A stretch of 64,000 nucleotides of DNA from Epiperipatus broadwayi (GCA_028023455.1 JAQFVV010000003.1:1450001-1514000), one strand, 5' to 3'. Shown: positions 1-12,085, counted from the first letter of the stretch. Made by a program: numbers and translations. The notes: a model not told the origin generated them from the letters alone.

Positions 1-193
1 ATTGATTAGATTTTGTTTTCGTTCCGTTTTCTTTTTTTTTTTAATTGGGTAAAAATGAGATGAAAAAATAAATAAAAATTGGCTATATTAATTAAAAGTT
101 TAAACTCTTATTATTTATTATTACAAACTTTTTACTGCCCATTTAGCACGCGGCCCGGCATCGGGCCGCGGACCAAGGGTTGAAGAACACTGG
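1..193. mobile_element. hAT transposon terminus (partial, runs off window)
   Basis: A GC-rich block at about 149-172 sits in otherwise AT-rich DNA and is followed by GGACCAAGGGTTGAAGAACACTG ending near 192 (split here as GGACCAAGGGTT and GAAGAACACTG). Reverse-complemented, the end reads CAGTGTTCTTCAACC..., which resembles the CAG(T/G)G...CAACC-type terminal inverted repeats of hAT/Charlie-like elements. The body would lie to the left, outside the window. No transposase is visible in these 193 bases and the 8-bp target duplication cannot be checked. The assignment rests on the terminal signature alone. Confidence 0.45.
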
Positions 194-280
194 CTTATAT
201 TGATTATTTAGTCATTGTGCTATATAATATATCAAAGTGTTTTCATTTTATGTTATACTAAATCTAATTACAGTCTTATG

Positions 281-855
281 TAAATATTTGAAAACCAGGC
301 ACTCTTAACAAACCTGGAGCTTAATTTTAAATATAGGGGATTTGAACTCAGACTTTCAAGCACCCACCAACTATCCATACTATCTCATACAACTGATATA
401 CATGACCACACACATGTAGAAAATATAAATAATCACCAATATAGATATTTCATGCTAAAACAGCATTCATCAGTTGGTCCAGATTATCATATCCCATATA
501 TATATATATATATATATATAATCAGATTATCATATCCCATATATATATATATATATATATATAATCAGTGCTCAGTTTATATTAAGATAGCAAATCCTCA
601 CCCTTTAATGGACAGGCTTCAATCTACTCCAACCTCCAACTTTTCAGCTATCCACATCATTGAAAATCTGAGGGGTTAGAGTGACTTCAGGTCAACATGG
701 GCATGGAAATAATGCTGGTATCAACATGGGATTTGGGCTTTCCATCATCAGATTTTCAATGATGTGGATGGCTGAAAAGTTGGACGTTGGAGTAGATTAA
801 AGCCTGTCCATTAAAGTGTGAGGATTTGCTATCTTAATATAAACTGAGCACTGAT

Positions 856-889
<34 letters not shown>

Positions 890-1066
890 GGAGATGATAA
901 TCTGGACCAACTGATGAATGCTGGTTTAGCATGAAATATGTATATTGGTGATTGTTTATCTTTTCTACATGTGTGGGGTCATGTATATTAGATGTATGAC
1001 ATAGTGTGGATAGTTGTTTGGTGCTTGAAAGTCTGAGTTCAAATCCCCTATATTTACAGTCTTATA
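281..1066. repeat. Fold-back copy of an interspersed repeat with tRNA B-box-like end
   Basis: Bases 333-670 and 749-1056 are inverted copies of one another around a 78-base loop, and each arm carries an (AT)n tract. The outer end of each arm reads GAGTTCAAATCCCC, close to the RNA polymerase III B-box consensus (GTTCRANYC). Further copies are at 13220-13745 (plus) and 55085-55440 (minus), which makes this a dispersed family. The B-box-like end suggests a tRNA-derived SINE ancestry. No convincing A box or full cloverleaf was found, and an inverted-terminal (MITE) origin is also possible. The 75-codon open frame at 452-679 lies in the repeat and shows no coding signature. Confidence 0.6.
498..563. 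repeat. (AT)n microsatellites inside the fold-back repeat
   Basis: Two (AT) runs of roughly 22-24 bases are separated by the same short unit, AATCAGATTATCATATCCC. The intervening unit is itself duplicated, which suggests slippage or local duplication in one arm. The matching tract in the other arm (about 857-888) is AT followed by GT. Confidence 0.9.
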
Positions 1067-2436
1067 TATATAGAAGAGAATAAATAAAATTTAAGTGTTT
1101 AGAATGCATGGTGCTCTCTTAGTTTAACTGAGGAGTAATGGATATTTTATTATGGTTTCTAAGTAAATACCCAACATTCTTACCTGAAGTGTTGTTAAAT
1201 ATAATTATATGGTGCAAAATACATTCTCTTTGCGTTTATTCTGATTATTGAAACCAATATTGCTATTTATATTTTTGATGTTTTTCCTTTAAAAAAATCA
1301 TCGTCACCAATAGTTATTTATCCAGTTACATATAAAATAATCCACTAAAACTTGATATTTATTGACTGAATATTCACATCGAAACTTCTTTTGATGATCT
1401 AAATGTTGGTAGATGAGCTTCTTTTCCATTGTTTTATATTACAATATATATATACTAAGCAGTTCCATAACATCCATATATTTATCATTTTCAGTTTATT
1501 GAATCATAGTTTAAAAAATATATTAATCAAAAATCAACAAATTAAAAATTTGTAAATTTAAAAGTCTAAATTTTGTAAATGTGTTGCGACTTCTCTGAAC
1601 AGGATCGTGAATAATCTCTCAGCCTTTTTTTTTTGTTTTGAAGATTCAGTCAATCACGTTTGCTATTACAATAAAAAAAAATATCCTGCTATATTGCTAT
1701 TATAAATTATAAAATAAAAAAAATTGGTTAAAATGGCTGCAAAGTACAAAGGTAATGATGACAACAAATGTATGTGATAAAATAAAAATAATTGATCGAT
1801 TGGTAAGGAAATAGAAAAGAGTTGCTGCATGCCAGATTGATTCACCTAGATTTAAAAATATATGTAGATATGTAAATGTATCTTCCCATTTTATTACTAA
1901 ATTATACTTTTCATTTTTTTTTCTATTTTTGAATTAACTATTTTTTTTTTGATATCTTAATATATATAATGATTAAATTAAATTGTATTTTAAATATATA
2001 TTTAAAGTATTATATAGGATTAGATATTATTTACATAAGTTATGAAACAAATGGTGGAATTATTGTATATTCTATTATAGTATAAAATTTATAAAGACTA
2101 AATATTTGCATTATGGTAATAAAATCCTGCTTTTTAACGATTGCAACACAGATTTGATAAAATGCAGAATTTAAAGATGACAAAAACTTAAATTTTATTG
2201 TAATTACCAATATGATTTGTAATAAATTAAATGTAATACTAAATTGAAAATAATAAATATAATCTTAATGCATTTTAAAGTACAGTGATTACTTTTGATA
2301 AGGGTGTTCAGCACCAAAAATTCCTGAAGATTGTGTGTTGTCTAAGTATGAAGAGGCACTAGTACTGCCTTTAATTTATTACACTTCAGTAATGTTGTTA
2401 TCATAGTTTATTATAAGTTATTATAGTTTGTTAAAA
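1067..2436. other. AT-rich interval without recognisable genes
   Basis: Low-complexity AT-rich DNA with short poly-A and poly-T runs. No open frame of note, no terminal repeats and no RNA gene were recognised on either strand. Confidence 0.7.
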
Positions 2437-3752
2437 TATGATGTGATGTGATGCACTGTGACTTCTTATATGGAGTCAGGGATCTCTTAGCCAATATGCC
2501 CATAGAAACCTGTCAGCCACTTTATCTTTCCTTTCCATTCCTCACCCTGTTTGCCATATCCTACTCCATCCCATTTCCACAACATAATCTTTGTAAATTC
2601 TATGGCCTTTATATCTAAATCCCACTTATCTGTTCCAAAACCCAGCATAAAAGACCAATAACCCACTTTCTATATATTCACTTTGTTTATATTTAGCCTT
2701 CCATAACTTCATTATTTGTACCCTTTCTGCTTTCAAGTGCTTACATTGACTCAACAGATACCTAATATTTTCTATGCCTTCCTTACACAACTTGCAGACT
2801 AAATCACCTATATTTTTTTAATTTGTATGTATATTCCCTTGTTGCTAAAGATCCTATTTGAGCCTTAAGCAGTAAACTACTTTCCAAATTAACTTGCACC
2901 TAATGTTCTATTTACTTCTATATATATATTTAAACTCTTTTTACTCTCCATACTAGTTCTCCATCTCTCCAACATCCTATTCTTTATTAATGCATCTATT
3001 CTTGTATCCCATCCCTTACCACTATAACCCTCAACAATCCTCCTAACACAATCATTCCACCTCTTGTACAAGTATACTGATATAAATTCTTTATCCAAAT
3101 CTTTTGCATGCCACATTACCTTTCTCACCCATCTTGTTGCTTGCTTTTTACTCATAACCCATTTAAATACTATTTTGGCTATTCTTTTATTATCCATAAA
3201 CTGCAATCTACCAAACATTTTCATTTTGCTTTTTTGCATCTCTCATATAAAAACTTAACCATCCCACTTCTTCTTGAATTACCACCTTTGCTGTCCACAC
3301 ATCTGCATCTAATGCATGTCTTCCTACTTTCCTTTGTGTTTTTTCTAAATAAGCTAACACCCCTTTACTAACACATCATTCCCATATGTTAACCCTCCTA
3401 TTGCCACTCCTTTCCATACAATTCTATCTACATCATATTTATTATATGAAAACACTATTAATTTCTATATCAATCTCTTTCTTATTTTGCTTCATTCATC
3501 AGGTTTTTTCCCCATTCATCAAGAAATTTTTCTGGTTACTCAAGATGATTCCCAAATAACTATATCTATTCTCCACACTTAACTTTCCATCTCCCAATAA
3601 AAATCATTTATCTTCTCTTTCCCAGTATTAACCATAATTATATTTGATTTTTCTCATTAAATTTAATCCCTATCTCTTTACCCACCCTTGTGCATGTCCT
3701 CAGCATAATTTCCACATTTTCTCTTCTTTCTGCACACAAAAAGACATCATTC
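2437..3752 (-). mobile_element. 5'-truncated LINE (CR1/L2-like), 3' part of ORF2
   Basis: On the minus strand this matches the 3' third of the LINE at 20070-24115. It starts inside the reverse transcriptase just at the catalytic ADD region (near 3750) and continues through the C-terminal part into the 3' UTR. It ends in a (CATCA)n-type tail, seen on the plus strand as GATGTGATGTGATGC at about 2440-2455. The longest surviving open piece is 2889-3239, 116 codons. Stops and frameshifts break the rest, so this is a dead copy. 5' truncation at integration is the normal outcome of target-primed reverse transcription. Confidence 0.88.
2889..3239 (-). pseudogene. LINE ORF2 C-terminal fragment
   Basis: An uninterrupted 116-codon remnant of the LINE-encoded endonuclease/reverse transcriptase protein. 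It aligns by eye, at high identity, with the region after the reverse transcriptase domain of the longer copy at 20678-23994 (shared stretches such as SKMKMFGRLQFMDNKRIAK and DLDKEFISVYLYKRW). It lies after the catalytic residues and before the C-terminal Cys/His knuckle, and has no independent function. The plus-strand open frames at 3064-3371 are its antisense shadows. Confidence 0.85.
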
Positions 3753-3889
3753 ATTAAATAAAAATCCCAATAAAATTAAACGTACTTTATTAGTATGAAT
3801 AAAAATAAATAAATTCTTATTATAGTAATAATAACAACATTGTTTTATGAACATATAATACACATAGGTAATATAATACAATAATAATG

Positions 3890-6224
3890 TTATTAGTGAG
3901 AAGGATACATTCATTTTGAGAGCTGCAATTTTGTCAAAATGCAGCTCTAAATTAGATAAGCAAATACATAACTTCTCATATACCACCTACAATCATTCCC
4001 ATTTTCTTGAGTTCATTTCCATGAATGCTGAGAAACCTAATTTATTAAGATGACAACAGAGATTTAACAGCTGTAGTAGCTAACCAGGGATATTGACTCC
4101 AAAATGAAATCAAAAAATTTGACAATTATAGCACAGAAATGAGGCTTTGTGCCTAGGAGCATTTTTTAGGTCTATTACATTTTCTTCTTCTGTCAATGTT
4201 AATGGCAGATATATATCTTGCAAAAGGATTGATGACTCACTGGTATCAAGTGATTAAAATTACTTAGAAAATAATACAGAGAGGATTTTCTACTGTCTTC
4301 TAAACTTCTGACAAAATTTTAAATTTGTTTGGGAAAGTCTCTAAACCTGAAAAGCAATCTAGCTGTGAGTTTTTAAACTTTCCTGGTTCACAATTCTAAC
4401 TTGTCAGAGAAATACTTTAATTTTCCTGTAATTATAATGATATTTTAATTTGCTTCTTGCAGACTCAAATTTATAATATTCAACTTCAAAAATATCATTG
4501 AGAAATGCTACTTCCAGCCTCCATTCAAATCCAGAATTTACAGCATTGAAGAAAGATATTAGTCCAGTTCACAAACAGATAAATTGTGTGAGCATGTTCT
4601 TTTTGAAAGCCATCACACTTCTGTATGAAGCAATAAACACTTAAAATCAGAACCCATAATTTGACATGGAGATGCAAAATTGCAACATAGGGAATGTGAT
4701 TTTATATAATTCACCACTTTAACAACATTGTCCATCATCTTCAGGAGACAATCATGTAGCGATTGTCACATCAAAACTTTACTGTGAATCATACAATAAC
4801 TAATGAATTGTTTTTCAGTACATGATCCATAAAGCCTTTATTCACCCCTTTATGGATGGTGCACAATTAGAGCAAATGCTAATACAAGTTTGCCACAATA
4901 CAATATTTTAGTTTACTAGGTTAAAGACATTACCTATCATTCTTTCCTTCAGTTCACAGCAAAAGAAAATCTGATTTAAGGTTTTACCACCTCAGATGAT
5001 TCACAGAAATGATATTAGTTGAGATTTTTTGCTGATGTCTGTACTTTCATTAATTTGTAAGGATCATAAGTTTTCAAATTTATTTTTTGCTTCTGTGAAT
5101 TCATCAGTGTCTCATAAAATATATTGAATTTTACAAGAAATTGTATGGGATAATAAAGGAATGGTTTCAATTTGTTTGACAGTTTCATCACTAATCATTG
5201 TTCTAATGGCAATCTCTAAGGCTGATAAAATAATGTTTTCATTATCAGAATATGATTTTTTCTTCTTTACCAATCGCTGAATAGTTTTGTAACTAACAAT
5301 TTGAACTTTCATGGAAATTGAGTGAAATTTCTTCAGCCTTTTTGATTGAATTTTTAAATTATTTTTTATAATCTCAAAGTATTCTTTTGGTTTGTTCTTA
5401 TATTGCTAATGATTTGTCATTAAATGACATTGAAGTTTATTATGAACCCTCATTTCATTTAAGAGTGTGGTTAAATAAATTATACAAAAAGGAATTGAAT
5501 TGTGTTTTTCTGATAATATAAAATCATATTGGATGTAATTTTCATTACATTTTCATTTTGATGGGGTGGAATTTTTATTCTGGTTTTCATCTTGCTTGTT
5601 ATAAATCTTTCATTTTTCTGAGGTCTCAATAAAAAATTGTCCATGTTTAAAATATTTTCTCTTCACTAAAAATTGATTAACATTAACATAGGATAATTTA
5701 TGTAAATTATAAATAAATCATAAACTAAAAACTACTAGAACTACTAAACAATTTACTTACAGAGATTCCCAGCTTAACTTTGTTAATGCAGAAGTGTAAT
5801 ATATTGTAGCAAAACTGCTGTTTATCATATAATGTAATTAATTTATATTTACAGTATTTTACACTTTCTTTACAATTACAACTATTTTAAACTAAACCAA
5901 TTCCTAACTAATCATTATCACTAATATTTATATAACAATTTGTTAATTTATTTTAATCACAATATGCATTTTACTGAGATGATTATTGCCCTACTCTGTC
6001 TGCTGCCATTATATATACCCAACATGGTATTGTTCCAGAACAAGTTTGAATTTTGTGAATGTTCTTGGATCTTTGTTTCCTGAAACTATTGCAGGGTGAC
6101 TCATAGCCAAATGTTCCATGGTGTCTTTGCACATTATTTAACTATATTCTTAAATATTTTGGGGCACATTTGGAATCTCTCATGGCACACTACTGTGCCA
6201 CAGGACAAAGGTTAGCAGACACTG
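3890..6224 (-). mobile_element. Decayed hAT transposon (BED-finger type)
   Basis: The right end at about 6184-6224 reads CACTACTGTGCCACAGGAC followed by AAAGGTTAGCAGACACTG, a hAT-like terminal inverted repeat (reverse complement starts CAGTGTCTGCTAACC). A minus-strand transposase relic fills 3897-5560. The matching left terminus was not found. The truncated LINE ends only about 140 bases away, at 3752, and the left end may have been lost or have diverged beyond recognition. Confidence 0.65.
3897..5560 (-). pseudogene. hAT transposase pseudogene, ZBED5-like
   Basis: Reading the minus strand through several stops gives the whole domain order of a BED-finger hAT transposase. Near 5410-5500 is a degenerate BED finger ending HLMTNH, with a Cys replaced by Tyr in the first half (CIIY). 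Then comes the ALEIAIRTMISDETVKQIE region (5112-5312, open) and the catalytic-region stretch SLQINESTDIS (near 5045), followed by an ICSNCAPSIKG segment corresponding to the family's DGAPxMxG block with the Asp-Gly lost. At 3900-4040 a C-terminal dimerisation segment contains GFSAFMEMNSRKWE and LCICLSNLELHFD. In the family the protein binds the transposon ends and cuts and rejoins DNA. The stops and lost motifs make it inactive. Longest open pieces: 3747-3986 and 5112-5312. Confidence 0.8.
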
Positions 6225-7845
6225 GTGAAGACATTAAAAGCTCATCTTTAACATTTTTTTCATTGTTTCTTTATTTTTATTTTTGCAATTAAAATGGTCA
6301 AATTAATGACTGTAAGCTCTGAAAAAGATGTGTTTGCTTGCACATAAAATCTTAGGAAAGAATATTAAGACTACATGACAATAGTATATTTTTATAATTT
6401 CTAGCATCTTCTTAAGATTTCTGCTATGTACTGAGATAAAAAACTTTGTGGTTATTGTTAAAATGCATAGTGGATAACTCTTTCAAAAGAATTTAAAATG
6501 TCTCAGGACCATTAATCAAATGTTTATCAATTCTTATATGTGATTTTTATTCAAAAATTATATGTCAACTCACACATTATGTACAAATGTATGTTGTAAA
6601 GGGCAAAATGGTAAGATAAAATAATGTGTTGTAAGAAAAATTATAAAGGTCCAAAAAGATATGACAGGTCAACACATTGGGAAATGCCAAATTTGCAACA
6701 ATATAAAAAAATAAATCTGGCTCATCATCAAAATAATAATAATAAATAAGTTGGTGGTCAAATTATACCTGATCAAATAAAAGGAAATGAATTGTCAGGG
6801 TTTTAAATATTATAAATAAACAAATAATAAAGCCATATATTAGTAAAGATAAATTTGAGCTAATGGCTAAAGATTCTCTTAGGGTTTAAATTTAACCAGC
6901 AACATATAGTGGATATCAATGGGGATTTTATTGTAATCACTTATATTTGATAACCAAAATATTTATATATATATTTTAAAGTATGGATTTGAAGAACTAA
7001 CTTACATAAAATGAATAACTAAAACATAATTTTAAGAAATTTTAATAAATATACAGTATTTTAAAATATGTGATTATAAATTTTAACTAATAGTGTGATC
7101 ATATAAATGAGCAAAATCAAATGTCAAATTAATTTAAATAAATAAAAATGTTTTATTTACATTAAAAATAATAAATAATATAAAAAGTATATAATGATAA
7201 TAAAAAAAATGATTCTTTCTAGAATAATCTTTTTAAATATGAAAATAAAATTCTAAAATTAAGTATATCTTTATTTAATAAATGTCTGTAAATGATTTAA
7301 TATGTGTTGTTAAACAATTCCAATGCTATTAAGAAAAGCTGTTTAAAATAAGCATAAAATTTGCATTAATAAAAAAATTTAAATATAATTATAATTATTT
7401 AATATCTTTTATTTAATCTTCATTATCAACAAATAGTTATATCAGTCTTTATTCATATCCATTTCTTTAGCTAAGACATCATATCATCTTAATAGGTACT
7501 TTTATCCACTATATTAACTTTACCATATAGTATTTAACAAGTGTATTTTATACATCAAGTTTCATCTATATATCATTCTACAAATAAGTGCCTTTAAACA
7601 ACAATGCATTTATAGACAAATATATAAGTCACAGAAGCTTTACTCTACTAAATACCAATAATACCTAAGAAAATTTATTGCCATGAAGACTGGAAAATAT
7701 TTTAAGATAAATAAAACATACTACTATATAAATAAATAATCCTAAATATTAATTTGAAAGAAAAAAAAAACTTTAAAACAAACGTTCACACTAATAATAT
7801 ATTCATATACTAAATAAAGATAAAGAAATAAGTTCTAATTTATAA
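6225..7845. other. AT-rich interval without recognisable genes
   Basis: Roughly 1.6 kb of very AT-rich sequence between the hAT terminus and the next inverted-repeat element. No coding frame, RNA gene or repeat boundary was recognised on either strand. Confidence 0.7.
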
Positions 7846-8988
7846 GATATCTGAATATTGGTTGATTAGACACATGCCGCTTGATGGCATTCTTTAGGTG
7901 CTAAAATACATAAAAATGCTGTTTACATGGCTTAACTTTTTATTGCAAAATAACATTATTTTCTAAAATGGAATAATTACATTTTTTAAATTAGAATATA
8001 CATTTTATCACGTGTTGACATTTTTCAAACTACTTTTAAACAATTTACAAACTAATATTATTTTCTAAAATGAAATACAGTTTCAAATTACATTATAAAT
8101 GTCAGCACATAGCATTGGTATGTGCAGGGCTGAGGATTGATATTTTTGACAATCCAAGGGATCATCCAAAAGATGCACTACTCTGAACAAACTAACACTA
8201 CAATTTTCCAAAACAACATGCAATTTTAGTTGTCTCATAGCTGCTCTTTATCTGCAAAAAAAGATACTATTATAAACATTATGGGCCAACATTCTGCAAA
8301 GTATTTGTAAACAATTTATGAACCAACATTATTTTATAAAATGTAAGAATTAAATTTTTCTAAAATCAAATAATTATATTTTTAAATTACATTATAAATG
8401 TCAGTGCATAGCGCTAGAATGTGCAGGGGACTGATATTTTTGACGATCTGAAAGATCATCCAAAAGATGCAGTACGGTGATCAAACCAATCTTTTTATTT
8501 CCAAAACAACATGCAACTTCAGCCATTTAATTTTTCTCATAGATGTTCTCACACAAACATGCCTTTTCATGTGAATCCTGTAAAATTGTGCTTGTTACTA
8601 CACTTTTGCAATTTTTTTCACCTTCAAGCTGTGTAGGGAAGCACAATGATGGGCTTAAAATTATTAGTATGTAATACTATGTCAGGTAGAATGCAAGATC
8701 ATTACTTCTAATGCATATTACAAGAGTTATGGTCAGTTAAATTCCATACACCCTCACACGATATAGTAGTGATCTATGAAATGTGTACATTTGCATAGAG
8801 TCATGAAGCACATCAGTGAGCCATAATATTTATGTGCAATGCAATATAGGCCCACAATGGCTAATATGAACATTACTTTTCTATAGACCATAAACTTTGG
8901 GTTGTGTAAATGGTATTTTTATGTGTTTTAGCACCTAAACATTGCCATCAAACGGCGTGCATGTCTAATCAACCAGTACCGATATCTG
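7846..8988. mobile_element. Non-autonomous element with long terminal inverted repeats
   Basis: Bases 7846-7945 and 8885-8988 are imperfect inverted repeats of about 90-100 bp. Both begin GATATC and share GGTTGATTAGACA, TTGATGGCA and TTTAGGTGCTAAAA. The interior holds no open frame but contains an internal direct duplication: about 8036-8250 and about 8310-8550 share blocks such as ACATTATAAATGTCAG, GATCATCCAAAAGATGCA and CCAAAACAACATGCAA. The structure fits a MITE or internally deleted DNA transposon. The superfamily was not identified and no target-site duplication was clear. Confidence 0.7.
8040..8550. repeat. Diverged internal direct duplication of the TIR element
   Basis: Two copies of about 220-240 bases, offset by roughly 290-300 bases, lie in the centre of the inverted-repeat element. 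They share at least three blocks of 16-18 bases in the same order but differ by many substitutions and indels. The duplication therefore predates the decay of this copy and may be a property of the family. Confidence 0.65.
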
Positions 8989-9368
8989 TTTTCCAAGATT
9001 GTTTTCCTTTACATATATCTATATGATAGCAATAATATATGAAGATTGTCTATTTTATTTTAATACCAAAACAATTGCAACAAAAAATATCAAATAGAAA
9101 ATTAAAGTTTTTTAAACAGCCTACAGTTTTTCTGTTTAAATAGTTTCATTGATGCTTTTCTGAAGAATTTTAAGATGATACAATTTTTATGAAAAAAAGT
9201 GATTAACAATAAGTTGTTTAGTAGTCATGCATTTTGTTATTTTCTTCTTATTTGGATTTTAACTAATAATTTAACAAAAATTAAATTTATAACACTTAAA
9301 AAAAAATAAACAATTTTTTATTCTAAAATTCTGGTTATTTTGGGGTTCCACTTTGTATATATATATAT

Positions 9369-11548
9369 TGTAACAATCCGGATAAAATAGACTTACGTAA
9401 ACTGCACTACAGGTCGCCATCTAGGCAATTGAACCTAGAAAAATTTATAAAGTAGGCAGATACGTAAGTCAAAAAAAAAAATTTTTTTTTTTTTTTTATA
9501 TTTTGTTTCCGGTCGTTAGCCCATGTCACTAGCTCAGTGGAATAGCAGAGATTTAATACTATAATATCTTATCTAATTATAATTTCAATATTAAAAAATA
9601 AATAAACTAAGCCACTGCCAGTAATTAGCATACAAACATTTATTTATGCACATATATATAAGATTGAAAATCGTTTTAATATCAGTTTACATTTTAACAT
9701 TTAACATTATTTTTAACTTTACTTTAGATTTTAAATTACATTTTAATTTCTATTATATTATAAGTTTACATTTTAATTAAGTTCGCACAGATGGGATTAT
9801 AAAAGCTTGTTTTAATATGTTGCGTATAGATTGGTTACATAGATTACAATGGTCAAAAACATTTCAAAATCAACATAAACGATCAAAATATAAAATCATT
9901 GATACTGACAATTGCAGAGGGAAATTTATAAGTAACCCAATAGTATTCACGATAAGATACTTGCATTGTCACCAATAACTTAAAAGACATCCGAATAAAT
10001 ACATTTTAGATACTCACCGTAAGGTATCATTATTTATCAAATGTCTATATATTTTGATCAAATATGAAAACCCAAAACATACTTAACTGATAACCAATCC
10101 ATGCAAACGTCTATAAACAACTTAAATTTAATGCATTTTTGTTTAGTGTCGAGTATGAATAGACTACATAGATTTGCATTTGAAAATAAATATTCTATCC
10201 CTATTTAACCTTAGGCTAAAATTTGTAGTCAAACTGGCATCAATTCATCTGATATATCGATGTACTCAATGTAATACGGAATATGGCAGCACCAAAAAGA
10301 TTAAGAGAAAACATTGACTCTCATCAGATAGGAATATTACATCTATCTAATGAGAAGAACAATAAAAAAAAACTCCATAGAAAGGAACTGCATTCTCCGT
10401 CTTATAATTCCTTCCATAGGCAAACGGGTGAGTGCGGCGTATATATAAACGATTCTGCCAGTAGCGAATCTCTGACTACATTTACTAACTACATCAATAT
10501 ATCCAATCCATTGACCCAATCTAACAATGACACAAATAACCTAAGATTACCCTCCCCTAATATAACTTTACAAATCTATACAGCCATTCACGCCCGACTT
10601 AAGTTTAACATTTATATAATTAATTTAACAAAAAACAAAAATCATGATAAAACTTAAAGAACAAAAAATAAATAAATAAATGGAAATGATTTTAAATATA
10701 TATATAAAAAAGAAATACATCAAATAACATTATTAATAAATTAAGTTGGTCAGATAGGATAATATTGCAATCATTTAAATCTGGAAAGTTTTAATTTAAT
10801 GTTCATTATTTATAAAATTCTTACGGTTTAAAACAGTTCATCTTTATCCGTTGCTTGCCATGAACGTGAATTCCCACGCTGTCCTAAGATTAGTATTCTG
10901 TTGGCCAATTTATTTATCCATCCGGAGGTTTTTTGCTTTTACTGGTCCTCAGTGTAGAAAAACGATAGTTCATTTCTCTTTCTTTCTTAGCAAAACTGAA
11001 GGGATTGAAGAGTGCGTCTTTTCCATCCCTTCTCCTTCACTTCCACACTAACACATATCTATCGCATCGTAAATAATCTATCATCCTTAATAATTTCCAA
11101 ACTTGTCTTTTTATATTAATTTGAAGGATTGAATTTACATTGCATCATCGATGAGACGATCTTTTCGCTGAGGTCCGATTCCATTGCTTTTCTCTTCATT
11201 GGCTATTAGTTTCTATTGTTTTCCTATCTGACCAATGCTTTTACATTTAAATGCCCAAGGCTAGTTTACATTTAACTAATTAAAACAATCATTTCCATTT
11301 CTGATTAATTAATGTGTTTTCCAAGATTAAAGATATATTTTTATCTCTAAATCTTTTTAAGTTTTTGTTTTTAAAATACCTTTCTGTTTTTAATAAAGTT
11401 TTATTTTAATAATTTTTTTTTTATCTGTGCGATTTATATATACAAGTTTAAGATGATATTTAATTTCAATTTTTAATTCTTAAAGAAAATTTTTTAATGC
11501 GAACATGTTTAATAATAAAAACACAATGTAATGTCATCTGTGCTTGTT

Positions 11549-11551
<3 letters not shown>
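9369..11551. mobile_element. Probable solo LTR (about 2.18 kb) inserted in an (AT)n tract
   Basis: The unit begins TGTAACAATCCGG directly after an (AT)n run and ends GTGCTTGTTACA directly before another (AT)n run. This gives TG...CA termini with the short inverted end TGTAACA/TGTTACA and a target duplication of type ATAT. Base composition and complexity are higher than in the flanks. No gag or pol motifs occur inside, so a solo LTR left by recombination between two LTRs fits best. The orientation is unknown. A large MITE is the alternative. Confidence 0.55.
10283..10657 (+). CDS. Hypothetical 124-codon ORF within the probable solo LTR
   Basis: This ORF starts with a normal ATG (MAAPKRLREN...) and runs 124 codons, long for DNA this AT-rich. 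The product would be hydrophilic, with a basic first third and an Asn/Thr/Ser-rich middle. There is no signal peptide, clear membrane segment or known motif. It lies wholly within the 2.18-kb LTR-like unit, so it may be a chance open frame or an LTR-encoded accessory ORF. I do not recognise it and no function is proposed. Confidence 0.2.
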   Translation: MAAPKRLRENIDSHQIGILHLSNEKNNKKKLHRKELHSPSYNSFHRQTGECGVYINDSASSESLTTFTNYINISNPLTQSNNDTNNLRLPSPNITLQIYTAIHARLKFNIYIINLTKNKNHDKT

Positions 11552-11596
<45 letters not shown>

Positions 11597-11720
11597 ATGC
11601 CCATATAAAAGGGCACAATATATATATATATAAACAAAAATGCAAGGTGTTTTTGGTAGGACGCCATCTGTGGACATAAATACAAGCGTTAGCAAGTTTT
11701 TTAACTTGCATTTTTGTTTA
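11552..11720. repeat. (AT)n tract with GGGCAC hairpin and a 16-bp inverted repeat
   Basis: An (AT) run of about 40 bases follows the probable solo LTR, then TGTATGCCC-ATATAAAA-GGGCACA, a small hairpin, and more AT. TAAACAAAAATGCAAG (11631-11646) is repeated in inverse as CTTGCATTTTTGTTTA (11705-11720). The reading frames seen here are simply Tyr-Ile repeats from (AT)n and are not genes. Confidence 0.75.
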
Positions 11721-12085
11721 TCATAAATGTACCTTTGAGGTCTTTCTTGCAATGATATAGATTGCAGAGGCTTCTACTATGTGGTGATGCTGAACTGAGA
11801 TCAGACCCATATAGCTATCTGGTTTGCTATGCTGAGTTTGAAGACATTACGTGTCTAAAAAATTCACGCTTGCAAGCTGAATAGAAATTGTTTCATAAAC
11901 GCTCAGAGTTTGTATTTAGATCTAGTTTCTTTATTCCTGTCTTTCACTGACGATAGCAAATAGCTTGAAATCATGATCTGAAAGTGGAATTATAGTTAGA
12001 GATAGTGAATACTAACTACTCTGACGTTTATGTAAACGAAAATACGCTTGATAGGTGTTTTTGGTAGGACGCCATCTGTGGACAT
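11647..12085. repeat. Pair of 32-bp direct repeats about 407 bp apart
   Basis: GGTGTTTTTGGTAGGACGCC followed by ATCTGTGGACAT occurs at 11647-11678 and again at 12054-12085, with no mismatch that I can see. The second copy runs into (AT)n. The 375 bases between them hold no recognised gene. The arrangement could be a duplicated target flank, a segmental duplication, or two fragments of one repeat family. Confidence 0.75.

Noticed and set aside
9525-9560. tRNA-like CACTAGCTCAGTGGAATAGCA on the plus strand
   Set aside because: It looks like an A box but has no matching B box or acceptor stem. It lies inside the probable solo LTR.
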